Notes: a model not told the origin generated them from the sequence alone. A stretch of 64,000 nt of DNA from JAUILH01 sp964230215 (GCA_964230215.1 CAXRGQ010000016.1:1-64000), one strand, 5' to 3'. Positions 8,128-17,539 are shown, counted from the stretch's first letter. Program-made: numbers and translations.

Positions 8128-9201
8128 CTATTCTACGACTTTTTCGATATAGGTTGAATTCAGCAAACGCAATGCACCCATATACTTAAGACTAAACGAT
8201 ACCTTGTCACCTATTTTATATTTGGAGTGTGCATTGGTGATATCAAGAATAAGCATGTCTGAACTTCCCCCCATAAATTCGATACTAGGATCATCTGGAA
8301 TCAAAAAGTCCGGCTTAGAAACGTCTAGCACACCAATGTCTAATATTGCACGAACAGCCGTTTTACCGTAATCATCCTCGTCGAACTCAACGGTCTCACC
8401 AGATGGATTCTCACCCATAAACCCTACGGGTACAATTGGCTTTTCATTGATTTCAATTATTTCAGCATGTAGTTTGAATACATCCTGTTCCATTCCTTCT
8501 ATAGGGCCTTCAGTAAACAAGTCGTTCCCGAAATACAGGGCCTCTCCTACCCTAAAGTGATTAATACCCTTTGGCACTTGTTGTCTGTTGATTAATGGAA
8601 TAACCACAGAAGTTCCGCCCGTTAACCAAGGAATCTGGCGATCGAACTTGGCTTCTATCAATTGCTCGTATAAACACAGCTGAATCAACTTATCCTCAGA
8701 TGGATAGACGCCGCTCATGCAATTAAGGTTGGTGCCAAGACCCGTAACTTCAATATTGGGTAATTCGAATATTTTCCCATAAAAATTCATCAAATCCTCT
8801 CCCATCACTCCTTCGCGTAAATCACCTAATTCAATCATTATGATGATTTTATGCGTCTTGTTTTGTCTGACCGCTTCTTTAGACAACCATTTGATGGTTT
8901 CCAGCTCAGTATTAAAACTGGCATCTGCATACTTTACAATGTCCTCAATGGATGATTTTGCAGGAGGTTTGATGTAAACTGTTTGTATACTTGAATCTAT
9001 ATCTTTTATGGCTTTGAGATTACTCACTCTGGCATCACAGATTTCTTTAATCCCTAAGTCAACTATCTCCTTCAAGTAAATCACATTTCCGCACAATAGT
9101 TTAGCAACTATGGCCCATTCAATTTCATTTTGCTTAAACAAAGTATCTAAATACTTGAAATTATGTCTAAGCCTGTCCCTATGTAATACTATTTGTGCCA
9201 T
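8128..9201 (-). CDS. PLP-dependent racemase, ornithine/alanine racemase-like (Orr/YhfX group)
   Basis: A 357-residue fold-type III PLP protein. The N-terminal barrel has the cofactor lysine in AIVAKLLCGN (K34), the ELGDLREGV strand and the TGGTSVVIP phosphate-binding loop seen in ornithine racemase and YhfX-type proteins. The alanine-racemase-like C-terminal part ends with MGGSSDMLILDIT and a beta domain. It differs clearly from the true alanine racemase encoded 4 bases upstream. Substrate is open: ornithine, alanine or another amino acid. Part of a probable operon GNAT - M20 - alr - this gene - MFS. Confidence 0.85.
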   Translation of the reverse strand: MAQIVLHRDRLRHNFKYLDTLFKQNEIEWAIVAKLLCGNVIYLKEIVDLGIKEICDARVSNLKAIKDIDSSIQTVYIKPPAKSSIEDIVKYADASFNTELETIKWLSKEAVRQNKTHKIIIMIELGDLREGVMGEDLMNFYGKIFELPNIEVTGLGTNLNCMSGVYPSEDKLIQLCLYEQLIEAKFDRQIPWLTGGTSVVIPLINRQQVPKGINHFRVGEALYFGNDLFTEGPIEGMEQDVFKLHAEIIEINEKPIVPVGFMGENPSGETVEFDEDDYGKTAVRAILDIGVLDVSKPDFLIPDDPSIEFMGGSSDMLILDITNAHSKYKIGDKVSFSLKYMGALRLLNSTYIEKVVE

Positions 9202-9205
9202 AATT

Positions 9206-10351
9206 CTAATTAATATGTCTCGGAATATCTTGAGGTAAGCGGGTCAACATTTCATAATTTAATTGATTACTCAACTCACTAAAACTAGCTACCGATATTT
9301 CAAAATCCCCTTGTTGACCTATGATGGTTACTTCATCACCTATTTCTATATCTTCAATTGGTGTCACATCCACCAACATCATATTCATATTTACAATGCC
9401 AATAACACCTACCCTGTGCCCTTTAATCAATACGCGACCAAGATTACTTAAGCCCCTGTCATATCCATATGCATACCCGACAGGAATAGCAGCTACTTTC
9501 AAATTCTCTTCTGCAATGTAAGATATTCCGTAACCAACGAATTCGCCCGTATTCACAGATTTCAAATTCATCACACGAGATTTCCAATTTAGCACACCTT
9601 TAAGCGGTGAGTTTGGTTGTTTAGATTTTCCTAAATAATCGATAAAGGTTTCTTTGCTTGGCCAGAATCCATATTGTAAAATCCCTATTCGCACTAAATC
9701 CATCTGAGTTTCGGGGTAACGAATACTGGCTGCTGAGCACGCTGTGTGACAAATTTCAGATTCAATGCCTTGCTCATTTAACCACGATTTCAACTCGTCA
9801 AATTTCTTTATCTGCTCATTAACCCTGTGATAATTTGAAATACTCTCGGCCCCTGCGTAGTGAGTACACATTCCTCTTAACGTATAGAAATCTTCATACG
9901 ATTTTAGAATAGGAAGAATGGCGCGTAAAGCATCTTGATCAAAACCTGTTCTGTTCATCCCTGTCTCAAGTTCGAGATGAATGATAGCTTTTTTGTTTAT
10001 TGATCTACCAATTTTAAGCGCTTTCTCAAGACGCACTGAATCAAACACAAAAAACTCTATCTCGTTTTCGATAGCCCATTTAAGTTCATCGTCATATAAA
10101 TGCCCCATTATCATAATGTTGGCCTTATTTCCGCTAACACTAAACACACGCTTAGCTTCACCAGCGCTAAAAACCGAAAAATGTTGAACTCCTTCGCCCA
10201 ATAACATCTCAGTAAACGGCTCAATACCATGACCATAAGCATTCCCCTTTACCACTGACGACAGAATACAGTTTGGCCCGATTAAATCTCTTATAAAAGC
10301 TAAGTTTGCCTTTAAAGCTCCTGTGCTTAATTCTATCGATGATGTACTCAT
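9206..10351 (-). CDS. alr: Alanine racemase
   Basis: A 381-residue PLP enzyme interconverting L- and D-alanine for peptidoglycan. PLP lysine K35 and Y39 are in SSVVKGNAYGHG; the second catalytic tyrosine is in VGYGISY; the C-terminal beta domain carries PVGYAYGYDRGLSNLG and GIVNMNMMLVDVT (most relatives have CMDM where this reads NMNM). Its start overlaps the M20 gene stop by 4 bases (ATGA-type coupling) and the next racemase begins 4 bases after it. It is unusual that the family's usual partner MurF is not next to or fused with it here. Confidence 0.93.
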   Translation of the reverse strand: MSTSSIELSTGALKANLAFIRDLIGPNCILSSVVKGNAYGHGIEPFTEMLLGEGVQHFSVFSAGEAKRVFSVSGNKANIMIMGHLYDDELKWAIENEIEFFVFDSVRLEKALKIGRSINKKAIIHLELETGMNRTGFDQDALRAILPILKSYEDFYTLRGMCTHYAGAESISNYHRVNEQIKKFDELKSWLNEQGIESEICHTACSAASIRYPETQMDLVRIGILQYGFWPSKETFIDYLGKSKQPNSPLKGVLNWKSRVMNLKSVNTGEFVGYGISYIAEENLKVAAIPVGYAYGYDRGLSNLGRVLIKGHRVGVIGIVNMNMMLVDVTPIEDIEIGDEVTIIGQQGDFEISVASFSELSNQLNYEMLTRLPQDIPRHIN

Positions 10352-11493
10352 TTCTTATCTATTTCTTTTAGAGTTTGGTAGAAAACGTTTACGCCTGTAG
10401 GCACTATTTCATCTGGAAAATCGTAGTCTGGATTGTGCAAATCTGGGCATGTCTCCCCTGCGCCTAGTCCAAACATCATGCTCGGAGCCAGTCTGCTGAT
10501 TGCACCGAAATCTTCTCCCCACGTAAAAGGGTTTTCCATTTCTTTAAATTCGCATGCAATCGTTTTGCACGCCCTTTTGAGTGCGCTGTGTAAAGCCGAA
10601 TCGTTATTATTTGCCTCAAATTCATCAAACACATCCACAACAAGCTCAATCTTGCTCTCTTTTGCTCGTTCATGCACAAAGGCCTTTAGATCAGCTAGGT
10701 GTTTTTGTAATAGCTCATTGTCCCATGCACGCATTGTAAATCCAATAGTTCCGTTACCTGCCGCAGTGCCATAAGCGTCCTTCCCAGCAGACAGTTCAAT
10801 TGGCGTATATAATATAAAGTTATCGTCTGTGCTATTAATATTTTGTCGCTCTTGTGCGTAATTAATTATGTCAGCGATGAGATAGCTTGGATTAACACCT
10901 GATTGAGGCATAGCTGCATGCGTTTCTTTCCCTTTTAGTCCGAATTTCACACTAAGCACAGACGGTGTAAACGCCTTTTCTTTTGATAAAATTAGATTTG
11001 CCCGTTCTCCTGGGATATTGTGCAGAGCTATTGCCCCATCAATCGAGTATTGGTTTAAAACGCCGCTGTCTATCACCGATTTAGCGCCTGTACCAATCTC
11101 TTCTGCTGTTTGGAATAATAACAGTACCCTAGTGTTAGATAAGGGATTTGATTTCAGTTTCTGAGCAAGTCCCAGCAATATGGTCATGTGCCCATCATGT
11201 CCACATTTATGTGACACACCCTTTATCTTACTTTTGTAGGTAAACTGGTTGATTTCTTGAATGGGTAAGGCATCTAATTCTGCTCTAACAAGCATGCATT
11301 TTGTGGCCTTTGGACTTCCGATTTCAGCGAGTAAAGAAGTTCCTCCAATATTTCTAATAATTCCATCAACCCCAATTTTCTCCAGCTGATTAGCTACATA
11401 TTGGGCCGTATTTTGCTCGTGTCCCGATAACTCGGGATTAGCATGTAAATGTCTCCTTATATCACTTAAGTTGACCTTCTTACCTTTAAGCAT
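10348..11493 (-). CDS. M20D-family amidohydrolase / aminoacylase-like metallopeptidase
   Basis: A 381-residue M20D enzyme. Metal ligands are visible in HKCGHDGH (H95-H102, with C97 and H99) and FQTAEEIG (E131, E132); a dimerisation domain starts near HAAMPQSGVNPS; the C-terminal histidine is in DLHNPDYDFPDE. These enzymes hydrolyse N-acyl amino acids or peptide-like amides (aminoacylase, N-acetyl-diaminopimelate deacetylase, IAA-amino acid hydrolase). Tight coupling to alr (4-base overlap) suggests it feeds an amino acid to the racemases. The exact substrate is inference. Confidence 0.9.
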   Translation of the reverse strand: MLKGKKVNLSDIRRHLHANPELSGHEQNTAQYVANQLEKIGVDGIIRNIGGTSLLAEIGSPKATKCMLVRAELDALPIQEINQFTYKSKIKGVSHKCGHDGHMTILLGLAQKLKSNPLSNTRVLLLFQTAEEIGTGAKSVIDSGVLNQYSIDGAIALHNIPGERANLILSKEKAFTPSVLSVKFGLKGKETHAAMPQSGVNPSYLIADIINYAQERQNINSTDDNFILYTPIELSAGKDAYGTAAGNGTIGFTMRAWDNELLQKHLADLKAFVHERAKESKIELVVDVFDEFEANNNDSALHSALKRACKTIACEFKEMENPFTWGEDFGAISRLAPSMMFGLGAGETCPDLHNPDYDFPDEIVPTGVNVFYQTLKEIDKK

Positions 11494-11495
11494 AG

Positions 11496-11936
11496 TTAAC
11501 GCTTAAGTCTCATTTCTAAATAGGGGGCTTTAAATCCTAGCTTTTCGTATAAAAACCTTGCTGGATTGCTTGGCTCAACATGCAGTGCTATGTCTCCATT
11601 AGCCTCTTTAATAGCAGCTTCCATTAGTTTTTTACCGACACCTTTGCCGCGATAGCGAATATGAACTGCAATATATACCAAGATGTTTTCTGGTATATAT
11701 CCACTCATACCTGTTTCGTTGACTACCACAGCGCCGGCTATCTGGTCATCATCAATTCCAACTAAAACAAATCCTCCCTTGCCCACTTCATCGGCCAAGG
11801 CGTAGGATATTGCTTTTTGAATATCTTCTAGTTTATCCCCGTATTCATCCAAATGTTTATGCAAAAATGCAGCTATGTCACTAAGTTGAAGTGATGGATG
11901 ACTTGGGAATCTATTATTTAAAACAACTACTTCCAT
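11496..11936 (-). CDS. GNAT-family N-acetyltransferase
   Basis: A 146-residue acetyl-CoA-dependent acetyltransferase. The acetyl-CoA loop is RYRGKGVGKKLMEAA, preceded by the IPENILVYIAVHIR beta-4 strand and followed by ALHVEPSNPARFLYEKLGFK (motif B). Two bases separate it from the M20 deacylase-like gene, so acetylation and deacylation of the same type of amino compound is conceivable. The acceptor is unknown. Confidence 0.9.
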   Translation of the reverse strand: MEVVVLNNRFPSHPSLQLSDIAAFLHKHLDEYGDKLEDIQKAISYALADEVGKGGFVLVGIDDDQIAGAVVVNETGMSGYIPENILVYIAVHIRYRGKGVGKKLMEAAIKEANGDIALHVEPSNPARFLYEKLGFKAPYLEMRLKR

Positions 11937-11953
11937 AGAATTTGGCTGATTAT

Positions 11954-12322
11954 CTACCCTGCCTTTAGTGGTAGAATCTCAGCTCTGATCATTTTAGAGG
12001 TTACTATTTCATCGAATTCATCTCTGGATTTTTCTGGTACCACTAGGTAGAACTCACCTTTGCGTTTTCTTGCTTCCATGCTGAATAATATCCACTTACC
12101 AATAACTTCTGGCAAATCACTTTTTCTCAGTTTTGGCTCAACACAGTATACATCTGTCTTTGCATCAAATTCAGCCACAACATCAGGATAGAACCCTTTC
12201 TGGTTTCCTTTGTAGCTAAGTTTTCTTGGTTTTGGATATCCCTTTAATTCAGATCGGATATCACCTGCTTTTTTCACGCTTGAAGAGCTTACAACGCGCT
12301 TCATCATTTGGTCTTTTGTCAT
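11954..12322 (-). CDS. Hypothetical basic protein
   Basis: A 122-residue soluble protein. The stretch YPDVVAEFDAKTDVYCVEPKLRKSDLPEVIGKWILFSMEA, with an aspartate, two glutamates and a lysine spaced like D-x(n)-E-x-K, recalls a nuclease-like (PD-(D/E)XK) core, and the C-terminal half repeats YLVVPEKSRDEFDEIV as in Holliday-resolvase-like folds. That is a weak shape-based impression, not a family assignment. It lies 17 bases before the GNAT gene and 41 bases after MarR on the same strand. Confidence 0.8.
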   Translation of the reverse strand: MTKDQMMKRVVSSSSVKKAGDIRSELKGYPKPRKLSYKGNQKGFYPDVVAEFDAKTDVYCVEPKLRKSDLPEVIGKWILFSMEARKRKGEFYLVVPEKSRDEFDEIVTSKMIRAEILPLKAG

Positions 12323-12363
12323 ATTCTATCTTTTAATGCGTTATCTATACGTATTCTAAAACA

Positions 12364-12885
12364 CTAAATTGGTTCATCTATTGTGATCATTGGGGATGCA
12401 TCTACTTCATCGGCACCCATAATATCAATTAATAAACCTACTGCGTTGAGAACTTCAACTAGTTTGTCCTCAGGCAATTCCTGCAATCGATTAGCTAATC
12501 TGTCGTGCATCAACAAGGGGATTTCATTGACAAGCTTATTACCTTTTGCAGTTAACACAATTCTGGTAATTCGCTTATCGCCTGATTTTGGAAGTCTTGC
12601 AACTAAGCCTTTCTTCTCCAATCTCCCTACGATTCCAGTAACTGTACTTGCATTTAAGTTCAGATACTTTTTTATTGCACTGGATGTAGCCGTGTAATCA
12701 TTTTGTTTCGACAGAAAATTTAAGCACAATAATTGAGGAATGCTCACCCCATACTTTTTCTCCACCTGCTTATTCTCAAGATTTACACCTCTGATAATCT
12801 TGCGGATACCTACTAAAATTTCTGTATATTCAACTTGATTGCTCTGCACTGATTGCCCGAATACATTATTCGATTCGCTGTGCAA
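12364..12885 (-). CDS. MarR-family transcriptional regulator
   Basis: A 173-residue winged-helix protein. The helix-turn-helix and wing are in IKKYLNLNASTVTGIVGRLEKKGLVARLPKSGDKRITRIVLT, with the D-x-R wing motif (GDKR). The far N-terminus is uncertain: the first usable start is TTG at 12885, which overlaps a TATATTTG box, so the GTG at codon 13 (12849) is a likely alternative. MarR proteins repress nearby genes and are released by small ligands or oxidation. It sits between photolyase and the amino-acid gene set and may control either. Confidence 0.88.
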   Translation of the reverse strand: MHSESNNVFGQSVQSNQVEYTEILVGIRKIIRGVNLENKQVEKKYGVSIPQLLCLNFLSKQNDYTATSSAIKKYLNLNASTVTGIVGRLEKKGLVARLPKSGDKRITRIVLTAKGNKLVNEIPLLMHDRLANRLQELPEDKLVEVLNAVGLLIDIMGADEVDASPMITIDEPI

Positions 12886-12931
12886 ATATAATACTTTCTG
12901 TAAGAACTATCTAGAAAATCCTCAACTAATT

Positions 12932-14224
12932 TCAATCTGCATAGCGCGCCAAACCAGTTTTATAAGTCTCTAGTGCACGTTCTCTGGCAAATTTATGTTC
13001 AACCATGGCTTGTGGGTATGTTAGATCATCAAAGTCCCTGACCCACATGCGGATATACTCAAATTGGGGATCGAATTTCTTAACTTGTTCATACGGATTA
13101 AACACACGGAAATATGGAGCAGAGTCGCAACCCGTACCAGCAACCCATTGCCAATTGCCATTGTTTGATGACAAATCAAAATCCAATAGTTTCTGTGCAA
13201 AATAAGCTTCACCCCATCTCCAATCAATAAGTAGATGTTTACATAGGAAGCTAGCGGTAATCATTCGGACGCGATTATGCATGTATCCTGTCTCGTTCAA
13301 TTCACGCATACCAGCATCTACTATGGGATAGCCCGTTTCTCCTTTACACCATTTCTCGAATTCAGCCTCATTGTTGCGCCACTGAATTCCATCATATTTA
13401 GATTTGAAGTTATTGTGCACTACATTCGGATAGAAATGTAAGATGTGACTAAAAAACTCACGCCAAATAATTTCAGACACAAAGACATCAGAGATTGTCT
13501 TAACGCGCAGGTATAAGGATCTCGGGCTTATTGATCCAAACCTTAAGTGAGGCCCCAAATATGAACCATTGTCTTTCGCAGGAAAATCTCTAGTCTCGCC
13601 ATATTGACTAAGCGCATCTAGATTATAAGGCTTTACCTTAATTGTGCTATCTTCAATACCCAAATCACTTTTTAATGGAAATGAGGAATTACTATTTACA
13701 AAAACATTCGGGTTTGGCTTAGGATATGGTCTTACCTCCCCTAAGACCTGAAGAAATTTCCTTTTAAATGGGGTAAACACGGTGTAGGGCTCTCCATCAT
13801 CTTTAAGCACGGTGCCTGGCTCAAGCAATAAATGATCATTAAAGGTATGCACTTTTATATGTCGGGCAGTGAGAAAATCTTCAACCTGCTTATCTCGCTC
13901 CAAGGCGTAGGGCTCGTAATCCTTATTAAAGAAAACTGCCTTTATGTCTTGTTCCTGCACTAGTTGACTCCATATATCTAGCGGTTTCCCGCGCCTCACC
14001 TCTATACTTGAATTAGTGACTTTTAATTCCTCATTTATGCCTGACAGAAGCTCATAAATAAAATTCACCCTGCCGTCGTTCTTAGGCAACTCATTCAGAA
14101 TGTTATCATCGAATATAAACAATGGCAACACCTTAAAACCTTGTGATACTGCTGCATGGAGCGCGGTATTGTCCTCCAGTCTCAAATCTCTTCTAAGCCA
14201 AACTATTGCTAAATCTCCCTCCAT
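12932..14224 (-). CDS. Deoxyribodipyrimidine photolyase / cryptochrome family
   Basis: A 430-residue FAD flavoprotein. N-terminal antenna domain begins IVWLRRDLRLEDNTALHAA; the FAD domain carries SYLGPHLRFGSISPR, SEIIWREFFSHILHFYP, CKGETGYPIVDAGMRELNETGYMHNRVRM and DLSSNNGNWQWVAGTGCDSAPYFRVFNP. These match class I CPD photolyases, which repair UV-induced pyrimidine dimers using blue light. The Trp residues of the electron chain appear in place. It heads the minus-strand run and is 46 bases before the MarR gene; the divergent ferredoxin-like gene starts 47 bases away. Photolyase versus light-sensor cryptochrome cannot be fully separated by eye, but the CPD signature makes repair likely. Confidence 0.92.
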   Translation of the reverse strand: MEGDLAIVWLRRDLRLEDNTALHAAVSQGFKVLPLFIFDDNILNELPKNDGRVNFIYELLSGINEELKVTNSSIEVRRGKPLDIWSQLVQEQDIKAVFFNKDYEPYALERDKQVEDFLTARHIKVHTFNDHLLLEPGTVLKDDGEPYTVFTPFKRKFLQVLGEVRPYPKPNPNVFVNSNSSFPLKSDLGIEDSTIKVKPYNLDALSQYGETRDFPAKDNGSYLGPHLRFGSISPRSLYLRVKTISDVFVSEIIWREFFSHILHFYPNVVHNNFKSKYDGIQWRNNEAEFEKWCKGETGYPIVDAGMRELNETGYMHNRVRMITASFLCKHLLIDWRWGEAYFAQKLLDFDLSSNNGNWQWVAGTGCDSAPYFRVFNPYEQVKKFDPQFEYIRMWVRDFDDLTYPQAMVEHKFARERALETYKTGLARYAD

Positions 14225-14271
14225 ATAACAGAAACAATTGTATATTTAAATGGTTCACTAAAACTAAAAAC

Positions 14272-14484
14272 ATGGCAGAGAAAACCTACTCAAACAAAGA
14301 CATCACCATTCATTGGAAACCCGAAAAATGTATCCATGCTGGTGTATGCGTAAAGATGTTACCCAAGGTCTACAATCCCAAAGCGCGTCCCTGGATAAGC
14401 ATAGAAAATGCAAATACAAGTGAATTAATTGAGCAGATTAAAGCTTGCCCGAGCGGAGCACTTTCATTCACCTATAACGATTAA
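14272..14484 (+). CDS. Divergent 4Fe-4S mono-cluster ferredoxin-like protein
   Basis: A 70-residue protein: KCIHAGVCVKMLPKVYN supplies the first cysteines and IKACPSGALSF the last, a pattern of the (4Fe-4S) mono-cluster Fer4_19 group often seen next to or fused with CDGSH or GNAT domains. ATG at 14272 is chosen over an in-frame earlier start at 14206, which would run into the photolyase coding region. It is probably an electron carrier or Fe-S sensor. Neighbours do not reveal its partner. Confidence 0.85.
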   Translation: MAEKTYSNKDITIHWKPEKCIHAGVCVKMLPKVYNPKARPWISIENANTSELIEQIKACPSGALSFTYND

Positions 14485-14558
14485 TTATAGACAACTAAAA
14501 CTTATAGCTTTAGTATGTCAGAAACAAAATTCTTAACTTGCATACAAACTACCGTTTT

Positions 14559-14783
14559 ATGAAATATATTCTTGTATTTGGGGCCTTAACAGCAACCCTA
14601 CTTTTTTCTTGTAACAAAGAGGATGAGCACCATCCGTGTTGGGACAAAGATCTTGTGCACCAGGGAGTGTGTACGCAAGATTGCCCGGGCGTATGTGGAT
14701 GTGACGGAAATGAGTATTGCAACGAGTGTGAAGCCAACAGAAGAGGTATTTCGGTTGTAAGCAATGGAGCTTGTCCAAATTAA
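14559..14783 (+). CDS. Kazal-type protease-inhibitor-like lipoprotein
   Basis: A 74-residue lipoprotein starting MKYILVFGALTATLLFSC; the ATG at 14559 places the lipobox (LFSC) correctly, whereas the earlier TTG at 14538 does not help. The mature part has seven cysteines in CWDKDLVHQGVCTQDCPGVCGCDGNEYCNECEA followed by NGACP, the Kazal/follistatin pattern (CGCDGxxYxNxCEA). Kazal domains inhibit serine proteases. In bacteria they are rare but recurrent in marine Bacteroidota. It overlaps nothing and the WG-repeat gene starts 11 bases later. Confidence 0.88.
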   Translation: MKYILVFGALTATLLFSCNKEDEHHPCWDKDLVHQGVCTQDCPGVCGCDGNEYCNECEANRRGISVVSNGACPN

Positions 14784-14794
14784 TCTATCCCACG

Positions 14795-17233
14795 ATGAAA
14801 TTTATATGCACTTTTATCCTGTCGATTATGATAGGAACGCTGGCTTATGCCCAAGGCGGTGTTGAGATTTTTACAGAAAACGGAAAAACAGGTGCACGTC
14901 ATTATGGTGATGTGCTATATGAAGCCAACTATGACGAAATTATTTCCCTAGGTGGTTGTGATGAGTATTATTTTGCGCTTAGGGAAGGTGATAAATGGAC
15001 GATCATGTATGGTGATAAGATATGTGGATCTGGAACGTATAGCAGTATATATAAGTTAGATAAGTTGACCGGTAAAAAATCTGGCTATCATGCTGCAAAT
15101 CTAGCAATAGCTGAAGGAAAGGACGGTAAGGATTTATTTGACCTATCATCATGTCTCACCGATATTAAGATTAATACAACCCCTATTACACGCATTGACC
15201 ATTATAACATCAACGAAGACTGGTTAGTTATTGGTTACAAAGAACAAAACGGACATTACAAGGTAGGGCAGCTTTATGATGGCCCTTATAACCTCTTAAA
15301 TTCATTCGTTAAACTTGATTCTATAGCTCCTGTCACAAATATGGCCTATGAAATGGGAAACGAAGAGCTAATGATGCTGTACAAGACCTATTTAGATGGT
15401 CAAATAGGCCTGCACTCATTGAGCCTTGGTGAAGAATATGCACCGATAAAATATACGGATATCCAGCTTTACATAAGAAATCCGAGAGATTACGAAGAAC
15501 ATCAATGGATAAAGTTAATAAGTGAAAAGGGCGTTCAGTTATTTAACATCTACGACAGATTTAGCATACCTGGCCATCCAGTGCAGGATGTATTGATAGA
15601 CGGAGAAATGGGCTCAATTGCTATTAAAAACAATGATAAATGGCAAATAAAGGCTATGTCAACAGATAATTATTTCATGATCAGAAAAGAAGGTGAGTTT
15701 TGTTACCCTGAATATGGTTTTGACGTCTGGCATTTTGATGATGTTAAACCATCAAATGGATATGCTAGCGGAGCTCTATATTGGGTATCAAAATGGGATA
15801 ATTGGTATCTATTCGATGGTTTTCAGGGGTTTCTTTCCCAGGCATATAAAAAACCTCTAACAAAAGCATCTTATAAGAAACTGAATAAAATAATGTTGAA
15901 ATTTCGAAAGAAAACCGAGAAGAAATTTAATCAAGATGAATCGAACGATATAGTTGATTACGGAGAGGGTCCCTTCGGTGTTTATAGTATGATAGCTGAT
16001 GGCTTTTTGCCCCAAATCGCTGATAAAGTAGAACACGTTGACCCCTTCTTATCCGTGTATCATGTTGGTGATAAAATTGGATTGATTTCTAGTGAGAATA
16101 TTACTGAGCCGATTTATGATACGTATGAAATTGCTGGAGGCAAATACTCGCCTGTTGTTGCCGCTCAAAGACAAGGTAAGACTTACCTGTACTATGATGG
16201 TTTAGAGTTGCCATGGCCAGTGCAGGATTATAAGGTTGAACATCAATTCATCGCATATAAGGTGGATGGCAAATGGGGTGCAATGGAGCTTTCATTTGAA
16301 AACAAAATTCTAAAACCTCAATATGACTCAGTACACATTTGCAAAATCGGTCCAATAGTATGGCAAAATAATGTATGTACTTATTTAAGCCGCTCACAAG
16401 AATTAAAAAATAAAGGTGTTGAATGGGTATACGGCTCGCCCGACTCAAGCACAGTATACTTTAAAGCAGTAAACCATGCTTTGCAATCATACAACAAATG
16501 GTATGTATTTAGTGATAAGTATAATGACCCAAAAATGCATGCTATAGATGTGGATGGTCTAGATGATAAAACATGGCGTGCGTATAATAACTTTATTAAC
16601 CGTGAGAATGTAAGTCAGTTAAAAGACGATATTTATTTTCAGGAAGGTAAAATATCTGGTATTTATGAACTAGATAAAGAGGCCATATATGCTGGGCATG
16701 GCGTACCTAAAGCTTTATACAAGGGAGCAATACAAGTACCCAAAGTAGTTGGGAATCATAATGGTGTTAAAGCTATTGAGTTTAAGTCTAATGATGGCTA
16801 TGGAATTTTATCAACAGCTTGGGATAGCCGAGATTTCTCATTTATTACAATGGATTTTGATAAGGTTGATTATAGTGCAGATAAACAGATGTGGGTAATC
16901 TCTAAAGATGGAAAACAAGCCGGTTTCTCGGTGTATAGATATAATCGGGACTTAGATAATTTAAAATGGTATGATTCCGTTGAGCTAGAAAATGAATTTG
17001 GATGGTTAAAGGGAAGCAATGGTGACCAGAAATACTTGACTTCCCCTAATGACAACCATGAATTTGGTCCATACGAAGACGTTGCTTACTTAAAGAAAAA
17101 CTATCAAGGCATCTTTTATTGCTTCAAAGACAAAGGTATGTGGGGTGTGAAAAAAGTGACTAAGAATGGTGAGGTTTCCATTGAAGCTGACGCCACGCAT
17201 AAAGATAAAGATTCGGCGATTAAAGCTTTGTAA
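14795..17233 (+). CDS. Secreted WG-repeat protein
   Basis: About 812 residues from the ATG at 14795, which opens a signal peptide MKFICTFILSIMIGTLAYAQ; the TTG at 14771 is inside the previous gene. The body consists of beta-rich units with the WG-repeat flavour, for example YKVDGKWGAMELSFENKILK and CFKDKGMWGVKKVTKNGE, and many YDxI/YDSV turns. WG repeats make beta-sheet scaffolds found in many secreted and membrane proteins without fixed function. It overlaps the next gene by one base (TAATG), a typical coupling. No C-terminal sorting domain is seen, so it probably stays in periplasm. Confidence 0.85.
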   Translation: MKFICTFILSIMIGTLAYAQGGVEIFTENGKTGARHYGDVLYEANYDEIISLGGCDEYYFALREGDKWTIMYGDKICGSGTYSSIYKLDKLTGKKSGYHAANLAIAEGKDGKDLFDLSSCLTDIKINTTPITRIDHYNINEDWLVIGYKEQNGHYKVGQLYDGPYNLLNSFVKLDSIAPVTNMAYEMGNEELMMLYKTYLDGQIGLHSLSLGEEYAPIKYTDIQLYIRNPRDYEEHQWIKLISEKGVQLFNIYDRFSIPGHPVQDVLIDGEMGSIAIKNNDKWQIKAMSTDNYFMIRKEGEFCYPEYGFDVWHFDDVKPSNGYASGALYWVSKWDNWYLFDGFQGFLSQAYKKPLTKASYKKLNKIMLKFRKKTEKKFNQDESNDIVDYGEGPFGVYSMIADGFLPQIADKVEHVDPFLSVYHVGDKIGLISSENITEPIYDTYEIAGGKYSPVVAAQRQGKTYLYYDGLELPWPVQDYKVEHQFIAYKVDGKWGAMELSFENKILKPQYDSVHICKIGPIVWQNNVCTYLSRSQELKNKGVEWVYGSPDSSTVYFKAVNHALQSYNKWYVFSDKYNDPKMHAIDVDGLDDKTWRAYNNFINRENVSQLKDDIYFQEGKISGIYELDKEAIYAGHGVPKALYKGAIQVPKVVGNHNGVKAIEFKSNDGYGILSTAWDSRDFSFITMDFDKVDYSADKQMWVISKDGKQAGFSVYRYNRDLDNLKWYDSVELENEFGWLKGSNGDQKYLTSPNDNHEFGPYEDVAYLKKNYQGIFYCFKDKGMWGVKKVTKNGEVSIEADATHKDKDSAIKAL

Positions 17234-17532
17234 TGCAAAAACTTTGGAATGATCACGTGCTCTTGGGCGCTATTTTAGCTGTGATAGCATTTCAAACTTG
17301 TGCTGCCTATTACTTTATAGGCTTTGTGCATCTTCCCATGAATACACAATGGGGGAAGGCTATAGACTTTCTCCTCACCCTTCCAGCTGCAATTATATTT
17401 TATATCGGCTCTTTAACAAATCCTTTTACTATAATAATTGGCCTAGCAATTGCGTTTATAATGGTGTGGGTTTTCAATATCTTAATGCTAAAATTCATCC
17501 ATCGCATGATTCGTAAATTCACCTCTAAATAA
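17233..17532 (+). CDS. Small membrane protein, unknown
   Basis: A 99-residue protein with three probable membrane segments (about 9-33, 44-63 and 66-88) and a basic C-terminal end HRMIRKFTSK. No family recognised. It is translationally coupled to the WG-repeat gene upstream by the overlap TAATG and precedes a lipoprotein gene by 7 bases, so the three envelope proteins are probably made together. Confidence 0.8.
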   Translation: MQKLWNDHVLLGAILAVIAFQTCAAYYFIGFVHLPMNTQWGKAIDFLLTLPAAIIFYIGSLTNPFTIIIGLAIAFIMVWVFNILMLKFIHRMIRKFTSK

Positions 17533-17539
17533 ACATAGA

